In this document: positions 15,838 through 24,131 of the stretch, piece after piece
How the letters are laid out: each line of letters starts with the position of its first letter
Numbering within the stretch: position 1 is the first letter of the stretch
Assembly: GCA_020722575.1 (NCBI GenBank)
Contig: DYKN01000007.1
Coordinates: 1-64,000, forward strand
Direction: 5' to 3'
DNA: 64,000 nt
Source of the DNA: Rikenella microfusus
Lineage (GTDB): Bacteria; Bacteroidota; Bacteroidia; Bacteroidales; VadinHA17
Made by a program: the position numbers and the translations under genes
The notes under the pieces: model-generated
Told to the model about the DNA's origin: nothing
What the model saw: only the letters and a program-made list of their open reading frames with translations
Databases searched by the model: none

Positions 15838-18813
15838 TTATTCCACGGGTTTCATTATAACCCCCTTGCGTTTCCTGCCGTCAATTAAAATCCCAATAGG
15901 CTTATTGAATCTTACATGACGGATAAACTGGTTTTCATAGACGACAGGCTGATGGTTCAACCACTCAAAATCCAGAAAGCCTTCACCAATAAAGGGGTTG
16001 ATTGTAAAATAGCCCACTCTGAACTGAGTAAGATTCTGGAAGAAATGGGTTCCCTGACTGGGGTCAATTCTGTAATCCTTCAACCCAGCCTCAACAATCA
16101 CCCTGGCAGCTGCTATCTGAGGCCACTTTACTGGTATTCCAAGCCATGGGTCATTTGAACCCCAACGCCCCGGACCAATAAGCACATATCCCTCGCCGCT
16201 TTTAACAAAACCCGCATTTATTTTTTCAATATTCTCCGCAATACGCTCATTATATACTGGATTAAAAGTTTCGGGTTTAAGGTAAACTATATCTTTAATA
16301 TCGTTAAAAGTTCCATTTCCGAGTGCCGACTCGGAAATAATAATTGTATCACTTTGATTCACTTTCTCAATATCAACATTAAAAGTTTGGTCATTATGCG
16401 CAATCGGCCTTATTTGCAAAAAGTTGAATATTTTTGGTGTGCCGGGAGGTGTTTCCATGTTTGCAGCAAATTCTATTTCAATAGGATGGTTCATCTCTTC
16501 AGATCCTGTTTCAAGTAGTGTACTAAGTATCTCAGCCAGGGGGAACTGGTTATGCTGAAGTATTCCGGCAAAAGTGATGATTCGTTTACCTGGCCGATTT
16601 ATGCCGTCATAAAGGATATTATTGTTATAATCGTAAGTTGAGGCAAGGTATTTCATTGCCGTGTCGTTGTTTACATCGGAGATTTTTATTTTCATAAGAT
16701 TGACGCCATCATCGGTTGAAGGGACAAAACGGCTCACATCAAGATCAAGGGCATAAAAATATTTCTGGGTATCTCTTAATGCCAGTTCAGGAGAACTCAA
16801 TTGTAGTATTTTTCTGGGGAATTTTGGTGAAAATCTGAGCGACTCTCCTCCATCTACGACCAGGCGTCCAAGTCCAAAAGCTACGCTGGCAACTCCATCT
16901 TCAACCTTTTCAGAGCCAATCGGATAATAATTTAGTGATCTGGCAACGCCAGAAAAAGTTGGATAAAAAAGATTTTCGTGCCTTGTACCACATACTTCCT
17001 GAATAATTATGCCCATTTTCTCTTCATCAAGAATGTTCGATGTGGCTGCCATATAGGTTTTACTCATCCTGTAATAAACAGATGCATATACTTCCTTAAT
17101 TGCGTCGGATATCAGATGTACCATATAACGGTTATCGGCCACTCTTGGTATCATGTAGGTTGAGTAGATACCTGCAAAAGATTGAAAGTATGAATCTTCC
17201 AGTTTACTTGAGGAGCGTATAGCAATAGGATAGTTTCTTGATACAGCAAGAAAGGCGTAAAGGTCCTGGTAAAGCCAGCCGGGTAGTTCGGAGCTTATGA
17301 ATCTTGCAAGGATATCTTCATCTGCCATATCCGACAAAGCAATTGCATGCAGGTTGTTACTGTCCATGAATTCATCGAAAACATCAGTGCTCAGAACAAC
17401 CGTACGTGGAATGGTAATAATTACATCTTTGAATTTATTGTACAGTTTGTTTTTCTTTATTATACTGTTGATAAAGGCAAGTCCTCTGGCTTTCCCTCCT
17501 ATGGAGCCGTCACCGATTCTTGAAAATATCTGGTATTCATCAAAGTTTGATCTGTCGAACTTTGCAATAACTCCTCTTCCCTTCCCCAGACGGAAACTGG
17601 AAATAGCCACATAAAGAAATCGCCTCATTTCGTCAAGTGATGAAAAGTCTTCTGTACTGAGATATTTGAAAAGCTGGGCAACGGGAAAGAGTGCCCTTGC
17701 ATTCAGCCACTTGGAGAAATGATTACGACTTGCATGATACTCAAGCGACCGGTCGGGTACTGTCAATATCTTCTGCTGCAGGCTCTGAAGGTCGGTGGCA
17801 ATTGCAATTGGTTCGAGGGTATCGGGGTTACGGAATACAAATGGCCCGAAGGCAAGGTTTTGAATCAGATAATTCCTCAATTCAAGTGAAAGTGTTTTAG
17901 AATATTTATAAATAAAACCTGCTCCCATTTCTTCTGCAATTTTTTTGTGTTCGAGACTCGATGACTGCAGAAGGAATGGAACCTGTTCATCATCTGCCTT
18001 TACCATTTTGCAAAGTTCAATGCCGGCATTCTCATCTATCTCACCATTTCGTTTATAACTTATATCTGATATTATTCCAAGTACATTATATTTATATTTC
18101 TGGTAAAGTTCAACTGCCTCCTCATAATTCATTGCCAGAAGGATTTTCGGTCTTCCTCGCATTTTAAGACTTCGCTGGTGCTCATTGAGAGCTTCTCTCT
18201 GAAATTCAAGCGACTGAGCAAGAATAATTTTATAAAGGTTTGGTAGATATGAAGATATATATCGGCGAGAATTCTCCACCAGTATAATTGCTTGAACACC
18301 TACATGTTCAATATCGTGGTCGGCATTCATTCTGTCTTCCAGAAGTTTGATAATGGCAAGTATCAGAGATGCATCGCCAAGCCAGCAGAAAACATAATCA
18401 ATGGCACTCAGGTCTTCCTTCTCAACCCTTACCGATACCTCCCTTGAAAAATAAGTCAGTACAACAATAGGTATTTTCTCATATTTCTCCTTGATTTGTT
18501 TTGCCAGCCCAAAAACATCTATACCTCTGACACTCAGCATCGAAATAACCAGGTCAATATTACCACCGGCAAGTATTTTGAATGCATCATCAGCATTATC
18601 GGTTTGAATAAAAGCAGGCGGATACCTGAGATTCAGCGATACGTACTCATTGAATATCTGTTCTTCAATTCTGCCGTCTTCTTCAAGCATAAAGTTATCA
18701 TAGCTGCTGCAGATGATAAGTACACGGCGAATTCTTTTCTGCATCAACAGATCGAAAGAAGTATCGGAAAAATCGTATTTCTGAAGGTCAAGTATTCCGT
18801 CAATGACTGCCAT
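15838..18813 (-). CDS. double-receiver PEP-synthase/PPDK-like protein
   Basis: A 991-residue cytoplasmic protein. Two response-regulator-like regions come first: about 27-165, which appears degenerate, and about 222-325, which retains an Asp at 250 (IISDISY) and a Lys near 303 (IYKYSK). A pyruvate-phosphate-dikinase-type ATP-grasp region follows (about 430-805), with GGKARGL (439-445), AIRSSSKLED (531-540) and FLQIRP (798-803). The last 190 residues have GEGYVLIGPGRWGSNDPW (874-891) and GTHFFQNL, but no GGxTSHxAI phospho-histidine swivel motif and no PEP-binding TIM barrel. It therefore cannot be a complete PEP synthase; it may phosphorylate something else or act as a sensor. The ATG at 18813 is preferred over a TTG ten codons upstream. 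Confidence 0.8.
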   Translation of the reverse strand: MAVIDGILDLQKYDFSDTSFDLLMQKRIRRVLIICSSYDNFMLEEDGRIEEQIFNEYVSLNLRYPPAFIQTDNADDAFKILAGGNIDLVISMLSVRGIDVFGLAKQIKEKYEKIPIVVLTYFSREVSVRVEKEDLSAIDYVFCWLGDASLILAIIKLLEDRMNADHDIEHVGVQAIILVENSRRYISSYLPNLYKIILAQSLEFQREALNEHQRSLKMRGRPKILLAMNYEEAVELYQKYKYNVLGIISDISYKRNGEIDENAGIELCKMVKADDEQVPFLLQSSSLEHKKIAEEMGAGFIYKYSKTLSLELRNYLIQNLAFGPFVFRNPDTLEPIAIATDLQSLQQKILTVPDRSLEYHASRNHFSKWLNARALFPVAQLFKYLSTEDFSSLDEMRRFLYVAISSFRLGKGRGVIAKFDRSNFDEYQIFSRIGDGSIGGKARGLAFINSIIKKNKLYNKFKDVIITIPRTVVLSTDVFDEFMDSNNLHAIALSDMADEDILARFISSELPGWLYQDLYAFLAVSRNYPIAIRSSSKLEDSYFQSFAGIYSTYMIPRVADNRYMVHLISDAIKEVYASVYYRMSKTYMAATSNILDEEKMGIIIQEVCGTRHENLFYPTFSGVARSLNYYPIGSEKVEDGVASVAFGLGRLVVDGGESLRFSPKFPRKILQLSSPELALRDTQKYFYALDLDVSRFVPSTDDGVNLMKIKISDVNNDTAMKYLASTYDYNNNILYDGINRPGKRIITFAGILQHNQFPLAEILSTLLETGSEEMNHPIEIEFAANMETPPGTPKIFNFLQIRPIAHNDQTFNVDIEKVNQSDTIIISESALGNGTFNDIKDIVYLKPETFNPVYNERIAENIEKINAGFVKSGEGYVLIGPGRWGSNDPWLGIPVKWPQIAAARVIVEAGLKDYRIDPSQGTHFFQNLTQFRVGYFTINPFIGEGFLDFEWLNHQPVVYENQFIRHVRFNKPIGILIDGRKRKGVIMKPVE

Positions 18814-18970
18814 TTGAAAAAAGTTTATTAATAGTTCAATCAATCCTGACTTTTGTCTGGAATAATTTTTATCAGAAAGAGAATTTAAAGATAATAAATA
18901 TGCTGTAAAGATGAAATAGAGAAAATCTTAGAAAAAACATATTGAAATTAGCCAAATTTAATGGCAAATG

Positions 18971-19993
18971 TCATTCAACTGTCCAAGTAGTTCCTGATGT
19001 AAAAAGATCATCAGCACATTTAAATTCAGAATGTTCCTGAATGTTTTTAATTTGTGAATGTATCAATTCCTCATAGGTATCGCCTTCGACTGAACGTATT
19101 ACGCCGAGTGCAACAGGATATTCGGGGTATCTCATATTGGCCAGAAAGTAATGTATACCCGGATTACTCTCATGTGAATCATGCACAAGTATATCTTTCT
19201 CCCTTATGCCTTTCTCGCCCACTCTTACCACCTTTAATTTAAGTCCTTCAAGTATGAGGCCGCTTTTTTTATCTTTCCCGAAAAGCATTGGCTCCCCGTG
19301 ACGCAATATTATTGTTCTGTCGTCGCGTACGTCTTTACCCGTTATCTTTTCATGAACACCATCGTTAAAAATAACACAGTTCTGAAGTACCTCTACCACT
19401 GAAGTGCCTTTATGCTTTGCAGCTTCAAGAAAAACCTCGGCCGAGAGGTTAATATTGTTATCAACTGTTCTTGCAAAGAATTTGCCTTTTGCACCAATGA
19501 CAAGTTCCCCGACCGAGAATGGTTCTTCCAGTGTTCCGTATGGTGAAGTTTTTGTGACGAGTCCTTTTTCTGAAGTAGGTGAATATTGTCCTTTTGTAAG
19601 AGCATAGATCTGGTTATTGAAAAGGATCACATTCAGGTCAATGTTTCTTCTGATGGTGTGTATAAAATGATTTCCGCCTATCGCCAGTGAGTCACCATCT
19701 CCTGTTATAACCCAAACTGAAAGGTCAGGATTTGTGATTTTCACTCCTGTAGAAATAGCTGCAGCTCTTCCATGAATACTATGAAATCCGTATGTATTCA
19801 TGTAATATGGCAATCGTGATGAACATCCGATACCTGAAAGAAACACAAATTTTTCTTTTGGTGTACCGAGTTCCGCAAGTACTTTCTGAATTGTTGCCAG
19901 AATAGCATGATCACCACAACCCGGGCACCATCTTACCTCCTGGTCACTCTTAAAGTCTTTCGGAGTATATTTTATTGCATTACTGGTTTCCAT
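18971..19993 (-). CDS. korB: 2-oxoacid:ferredoxin oxidoreductase beta subunit
   Basis: The TPP-binding subunit (340 residues) of a KorAB-type enzyme that interconverts 2-oxoacid + CoA and acyl-CoA + CO2 with ferredoxin. WCPGCGDHAILATIQ (22-36), GIGCSSRLPYYM, and GDGDSLAIGGNHFIHTIRRN with FNNQIYALTKGQ (TPP/Mg motif) are intact. The alpha subunit lies one base upstream. The likely substrate is 2-oxoglutarate, though a pyruvate or branched-chain oxoacid enzyme of the same type is not excluded. Confidence 0.94.
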   Translation of the reverse strand: METSNAIKYTPKDFKSDQEVRWCPGCGDHAILATIQKVLAELGTPKEKFVFLSGIGCSSRLPYYMNTYGFHSIHGRAAAISTGVKITNPDLSVWVITGDGDSLAIGGNHFIHTIRRNIDLNVILFNNQIYALTKGQYSPTSEKGLVTKTSPYGTLEEPFSVGELVIGAKGKFFARTVDNNINLSAEVFLEAAKHKGTSVVEVLQNCVIFNDGVHEKITGKDVRDDRTIILRHGEPMLFGKDKKSGLILEGLKLKVVRVGEKGIREKDILVHDSHESNPGIHYFLANMRYPEYPVALGVIRSVEGDTYEELIHSQIKNIQEHSEFKCADDLFTSGTTWTVE

Positions 19994-19994
19994 T

Positions 19995-21848
19995 TTATTT
20001 TTCTTTCAGAAGTTTAACTGAATTTTCTTTAATTTCTTTAATCGTAAAAGGTAATCCCTGTATTTTATTAATCTGATAATATTTAAATTCCTGATATTTC
20101 ATTCTCAGATATCCTGCGAACTGTCCCATGTTTAGTTCAACGACGGCAATTTTCTTGAATCTGCTAAAAACATCCTTTACATTTCCCGGGAGGGGGTTTA
20201 TGTAGTTAAAAGATGCCAGTCCAACTTTATAGCCTTCTGAGCGCAGTTCCTTGACAGCGGTAAAGATGTGTCCGTAAGTACTTCCCCATCCTACAAGCAG
20301 GAGGTCTCCGGACTGATCTCCAAAAACTTCAAGATCCTTAACCTTTTCTGAAACTCTTTTTACTTTTTCATCCCTTATTTTTACCATGTATTCATGGTTA
20401 TCCGGCACATAAGATACAGTTCCCTTAATAGTTTTTTCGAGTCCACCTATTCTGTGTTCCAGTTCCGGGGTTCCCGGAATGGCCCAGTATCGTGCAACTC
20501 TTTTTTCATCTCTTTTATACGGCATATATGGTTCCGTGCCTTTGACGGCAAAATTGGGTCTGATTTCGGGAAGGCTTGTCATGTCGGGGATGAGCCACGG
20601 TTCTGATCCATTCGCCAGATATCCATCAGTAAGGAGTAATACCGGTGTCATGTGTTCAAGAGCTATTCTACAGGCTTCATAGGCGAAATTAAAGCAATTG
20701 GTAGGAGTGCTTGCAGCAATTACTACCACCGGGCATTCGCCGTTACGGCCGAAGAGTGCCTGGAAAAGATCAGTCTGTTCGGTTTTTGTTGGAAGGCCTG
20801 TGGAAGGGCCTCCCCTCTGAACATCAACAATAACCAGCGGTAATTCTGCCATCACAGCCAGTCCGATAGCTTCTGATTTCAAAGCCAGACCAGGCCCTGA
20901 CGTTGAAGTTACTGCAAGACATCCAGCAAAACTGGCTCCAATTGCTGAACATATTCCTGCAATCTCATCTTCAGCCTGAAAACTTATTACACCAAGGTCT
21001 TTTCGAACAGCAAGTTCTTCGATTATCCCCGTAGCAGGTGTTATTGGATATGAACCTATGAACAGCTTAAGACCTGCCTTTTCAGCTGCTGCAATAAAAC
21101 CCCATGCTGTTGCAGTATTGCCGTTTATATTCCTGTATCGTCCTTTCTCAATGGGCGCTGGATTGATTCTTACAGGTGTAAGAGCTTCTATTGTTTCAGC
21201 ATAATAGTATCCGGCCCTTAGAGCAATTTTGTTTGCTTCAGCAATTTGTGGCTTGTTTTTAAATTTCTTGTCACAATAATCTTCTGTATAAGAAAGTTTC
21301 CTTCCAAACATCCAGTAAACCATTCCAAGCGCAAACATATTTTTTGTTCGCAGAACCGACTTAGGATCAAGTCCGAAATCTTTCAGAGCCTCTTTAACCA
21401 TCGAGGATATAGGAGCGGCAATAATATTATAATCTTCAAGCTTCTCTTCCTTAATGGGGTCAGAAATGTAGCCTGCTTTCTGTATATTTTTTTCAGTGAA
21501 GTTGTCGCTGTCAAATATTACTGTACTACCCTCTTTAAGCCATTGAGCATTGGCCTTAATTGCTGCAGGGTTCATTGCAACAAGCACATCAGCATAGTCT
21601 CCAGGAGTTGTTACCTCTGTATGACCAAGATGAACAGTAAATCCCGAAACACCTCCAACAGATCCTTGCGGAGCCCTGATTTCGGCCGGATAATCAGGGA
21701 ATGTCGAAAGATCATTTCCATATAAGGCCGCAGTATCAGAAAAGAGCGTCCCGGTTAACTGCATACCGTCACCGGAATCACCGGAAAACCTTATTACAAT
21801 CTCATCTTTCTCTATATATTGATGCCTGCTCCTCTTTTCAGTTTCCAT
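19995..21848 (-). CDS. korA: 2-oxoacid:ferredoxin oxidoreductase alpha subunit (gamma-alpha fusion)
   Basis: 617 residues that fuse the gamma domain (about 10-190: FSGDSGDGMQLTGTLF, YPAEIRAPQGSVGG) to the alpha domain (about 220-617: FIGSYPITPATGIIEEL, SFQAEDEIAGICSAIGASFAG, TSTSGPGLALKSEAIG, VQRGGPSTGLPTKTEQTDL). This two-subunit layout is the KorA type. It pairs with korB one base downstream. It points to ferredoxin-linked carbon metabolism, reductive or oxidative depending on growth, along with the AOR at 205. Confidence 0.94.
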   Translation of the reverse strand: METEKRSRHQYIEKDEIVIRFSGDSGDGMQLTGTLFSDTAALYGNDLSTFPDYPAEIRAPQGSVGGVSGFTVHLGHTEVTTPGDYADVLVAMNPAAIKANAQWLKEGSTVIFDSDNFTEKNIQKAGYISDPIKEEKLEDYNIIAAPISSMVKEALKDFGLDPKSVLRTKNMFALGMVYWMFGRKLSYTEDYCDKKFKNKPQIAEANKIALRAGYYYAETIEALTPVRINPAPIEKGRYRNINGNTATAWGFIAAAEKAGLKLFIGSYPITPATGIIEELAVRKDLGVISFQAEDEIAGICSAIGASFAGCLAVTSTSGPGLALKSEAIGLAVMAELPLVIVDVQRGGPSTGLPTKTEQTDLFQALFGRNGECPVVVIAASTPTNCFNFAYEACRIALEHMTPVLLLTDGYLANGSEPWLIPDMTSLPEIRPNFAVKGTEPYMPYKRDEKRVARYWAIPGTPELEHRIGGLEKTIKGTVSYVPDNHEYMVKIRDEKVKRVSEKVKDLEVFGDQSGDLLLVGWGSTYGHIFTAVKELRSEGYKVGLASFNYINPLPGNVKDVFSRFKKIAVVELNMGQFAGYLRMKYQEFKYYQINKIQGLPFTIKEIKENSVKLLKEK

Positions 21849-22011
21849 ATTGCCGTTTTATCTTATCGTTTATTTTCTCTCTTTCAATGCCGCATTATTC
21901 ACTATTAAATATTACAAATTTAATTTATTTAACAAACAAAAATTCAGACAAATATCCTAACGAAAATATGATTTTAGTCATATTTTTTACTACTCAATTC
22001 GTTAAAAGATA

Positions 22012-22812
22012 TTATTGCCAGATGTTAACTTTTTCAAGTCTGATATCTTTCTCAAAAAAAAGTTTTGCAATCTTCCCGAAGTATTCAGTGTAATCCGATA
22101 CAAAAAACCTGTCATGTCCGGAAGTTGAATTATTAAGCAAACCATTTGATGCAAAAGCTTCTCTTACGGCAAGAGATACAACTTTTGAAGAGTCGATTAT
22201 TTCGACAGAAAAATCAAAGAATTTACTAATCTGATTTCGTATTATCGGATAATGAGTACATCCAAGTATAAGAGCTTCAATCTTTTTTAAGGCAGGATTT
22301 GACAAATAAGTTCTTATTATCTGGTTACTAACATCGTCATAAATAAATCCTTCTTCAATCATCGGTACAAGCAGTGGGGTTGCAATTGAAACGACTTCCA
22401 TTCCGGGTACTTTTTCGGTTAGTAGTTTTTCATAAATACCTGAAGCTATGGTGCGTTTTGTACCAATAACTCCAACTTTATTGAAATTTCGATTGACGGT
22501 ATATTCAATTACAGGAGTAATAACATCAAATATTATGGTTTTATTTCCGAAGTACTCTTTAAGATAATCATAAGCTGACGATGATGCTGAATTGCAGGCA
22601 ATCAGGATTGCCTTTACTCCCCTGTCAAGTAGAAATTCAATAATTTTAATGGAATATTGCGTTATAAGTTCAGCAGATTTATCGCCATAAGGGAGGTGAG
22701 CAGTATCTCCAAAATAAATAATATTTTCTGACGGCATAATCTGACGTACAGCATGTGCAACCGTAAGTCCTCCAACCCCTGAATCAAATATTCCGATAGG
22801 CCGTTTATCCAT
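22012..22812 (-). CDS. murI: glutamate racemase
   Basis: A 266-residue cofactor-independent racemase that makes D-glutamate for peptidoglycan. The first catalytic Cys is in LIACNSASSSAYDYL and the second in LILGCTHYPIIRNQI; the substrate loop is GIFDSGVGGLTVAHAV, with FGDTAHLPYGDKS following. The usual ACNTAS is ACNSAS here, a conservative change. It follows the ompH-ompH pair, the usual Bacteroidota order. Confidence 0.95.
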   Translation of the reverse strand: MDKRPIGIFDSGVGGLTVAHAVRQIMPSENIIYFGDTAHLPYGDKSAELITQYSIKIIEFLLDRGVKAILIACNSASSSAYDYLKEYFGNKTIIFDVITPVIEYTVNRNFNKVGVIGTKRTIASGIYEKLLTEKVPGMEVVSIATPLLVPMIEEGFIYDDVSNQIIRTYLSNPALKKIEALILGCTHYPIIRNQISKFFDFSVEIIDSSKVVSLAVREAFASNGLLNNSTSGHDRFFVSDYTEYFGKIAKLFFEKDIRLEKVNIWQ

Positions 22813-22873
22813 TAATTTTTAAATTTAATTTTGGGAAGTTTCAATATTCTGATTTTTTCAAAAAATAAAAAAC

Positions 22874-22901
22874 ATCCCCCGGGATAAATCCTGAAGGATG
22901 C
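22874..22901 (-). terminator. terminator after the ompH gene
   Basis: On the minus strand GCATCC (22902-22897) pairs with GGGATG (22879-22874) around an 18-base inner segment, followed by TTTTTTATTTTTT. It sits 20 bases past the ompH stop at 22921 and before murI, so murI would need its own promoter or readthrough. Confidence 0.65.
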
Positions 22902-22920
22902 TTGATCCAACATTTAAAAT

Positions 22921-23442
22921 CTATTTAAGTCCAAGTTTTGCTTTAACCAGTGGCAAGACATTCACGCTTTTTACTTCATCAAAATAAAGCACTCCTCTGT
23001 TTGATACATCAAAGATATAGAGGAAGCCACCCTCTTTCCCTACATCTTTTATAGCCTTGTCAACCTTATCAAATATAGGTTTTGTAAGGTTTGTCTGTTC
23101 TTCCTGAAGTTGATTCTGTGCCTGAAGCTGAAAATCCTGAACTTTTCTATTCATCTCGGCAATTTCCTGTTCTTTTGCCTGGCGCACAAGATCACTCAGT
23201 CCTTTGGATTCCTTATTGTATTGTTCAATTTTGTTGTTAAGCTCAACTTGCATCACTTCGAGATAATTAACCAGTTCTTTCTGAAGCTTCTGAAGTTTCG
23301 CCATTGCAGTGTCATAATCGGGCATTGATCTTATAAGTTCATCGGTATTAATATGCCCGAACTTTAAATTCTGTGAAAAAGCAGTTTGTCCTGTCGTAAA
23401 TAAAAACAATCCTGCCAGTAGTAAACCTGATATCCTTTTCAT
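22921..23442 (-). CDS. OmpH/Skp-family periplasmic chaperone (second copy)
   Basis: A 173-residue exported protein with a signal peptide (about 1-23, FLFTTGQTAFSQ), the strand NLKFGHINTDELIRSMPDYD, a coiled coil (about 48-120) and a C-terminal FLYIFDVSNRGVLYFDE strand pair, the trimeric Skp/OmpH pattern. It probably escorts outer-membrane proteins to BamA, encoded two genes upstream. The neighbouring ompH at 23590 is a diverged tandem paralogue. The 147-base gap between them is AT-rich and may hold a promoter. Confidence 0.9.
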   Translation of the reverse strand: MKRISGLLLAGLFLFTTGQTAFSQNLKFGHINTDELIRSMPDYDTAMAKLQKLQKELVNYLEVMQVELNNKIEQYNKESKGLSDLVRQAKEQEIAEMNRKVQDFQLQAQNQLQEEQTNLTKPIFDKVDKAIKDVGKEGGFLYIFDVSNRGVLYFDEVKSVNVLPLVKAKLGLK

Positions 23443-23589
23443 TATTAAAAATTTATATTAAACAAACGTCACAAAAGTAATTATTTAACTCAATTTTACA
23501 TTATTGTTTTGTCAATAATTTCCCTAATATTTTGTTAAAATACAAGAATCTTATTAACAAGCTAAATTAATACGGGCAACAATTATAAT

Positions 23590-24114
23590 CTACTTTTTAT
23601 AACCCATTTTTTCGAGAACCTGATCGCTGATATCATATTTGGGGTTTGCATAAAGTACGTTGCCACCAGAGGCTGTATCAAAAATAACAGCATAAGCTCC
23701 TTCAACAGCAATTTCCTTTATTGCTTTAAGAATCTCGTCCTGAATGGGTTTAACAAGTTCCTCACGTTTTTTGAAAAGTTCACCTTCAATACCGAAATAT
23801 TTATTTTGAAGTTCTTTGACCTCCTTTTCTTTATTAATTATAGCCTCTTCTCTCTTTGCTTTCATTTCCTGGGAAAGGAGTACTACTTCATTCTGGTAAG
23901 CTTTATACATCTTTTCAACCTCGGCATATCCGTCAGCTACCTCTTGTTCCCATTGTTTAGATAGTTTATCAAGCTGTTCCTGTGCTGTGTTGAAAGCCGG
24001 GATATTTTTCCTGATATAGTCAGTGTCAACAAATGCATATTTCTGAGCCATTGCAAAAGTGCCGGTCAGAAACAGTGTTGTGATTAAAAGAATTATTTTT
24101 TTCATAATTTTCAT
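23590..24114 (-). CDS. OmpH/Skp-family periplasmic chaperone (first copy)
   Basis: About 174 residues: signal peptide (LLITTLFLTGTFAMAQ), strand KYAFVDTDYIRKNIPAFN, coiled coil rich in Lys/Glu (about 45-115), and the C-terminal AVIFDTASGGNVLYANPKYD strands. It follows bamA almost directly (bamA stop at 24132), so it is probably co-transcribed with it. Starts at 24114 and 24105 both give a good signal peptide; a further in-frame start at 24135 would overlap bamA. Confidence 0.92.
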   Translation of the reverse strand: MKIMKKIILLITTLFLTGTFAMAQKYAFVDTDYIRKNIPAFNTAQEQLDKLSKQWEQEVADGYAEVEKMYKAYQNEVVLLSQEMKAKREEAIINKEKEVKELQNKYFGIEGELFKKREELVKPIQDEILKAIKEIAVEGAYAVIFDTASGGNVLYANPKYDISDQVLEKMGYKK

Positions 24115-24131
24115 TTTTAAGTATTTTACAA

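Noticed and set aside
22012..22812. Glutamate racemase with Ser in place of Thr in ACNTAS as a sign of altered catalysis
   Set aside because: The two catalytic Cys residues and flanking motifs are intact and Ser for Thr is conservative.
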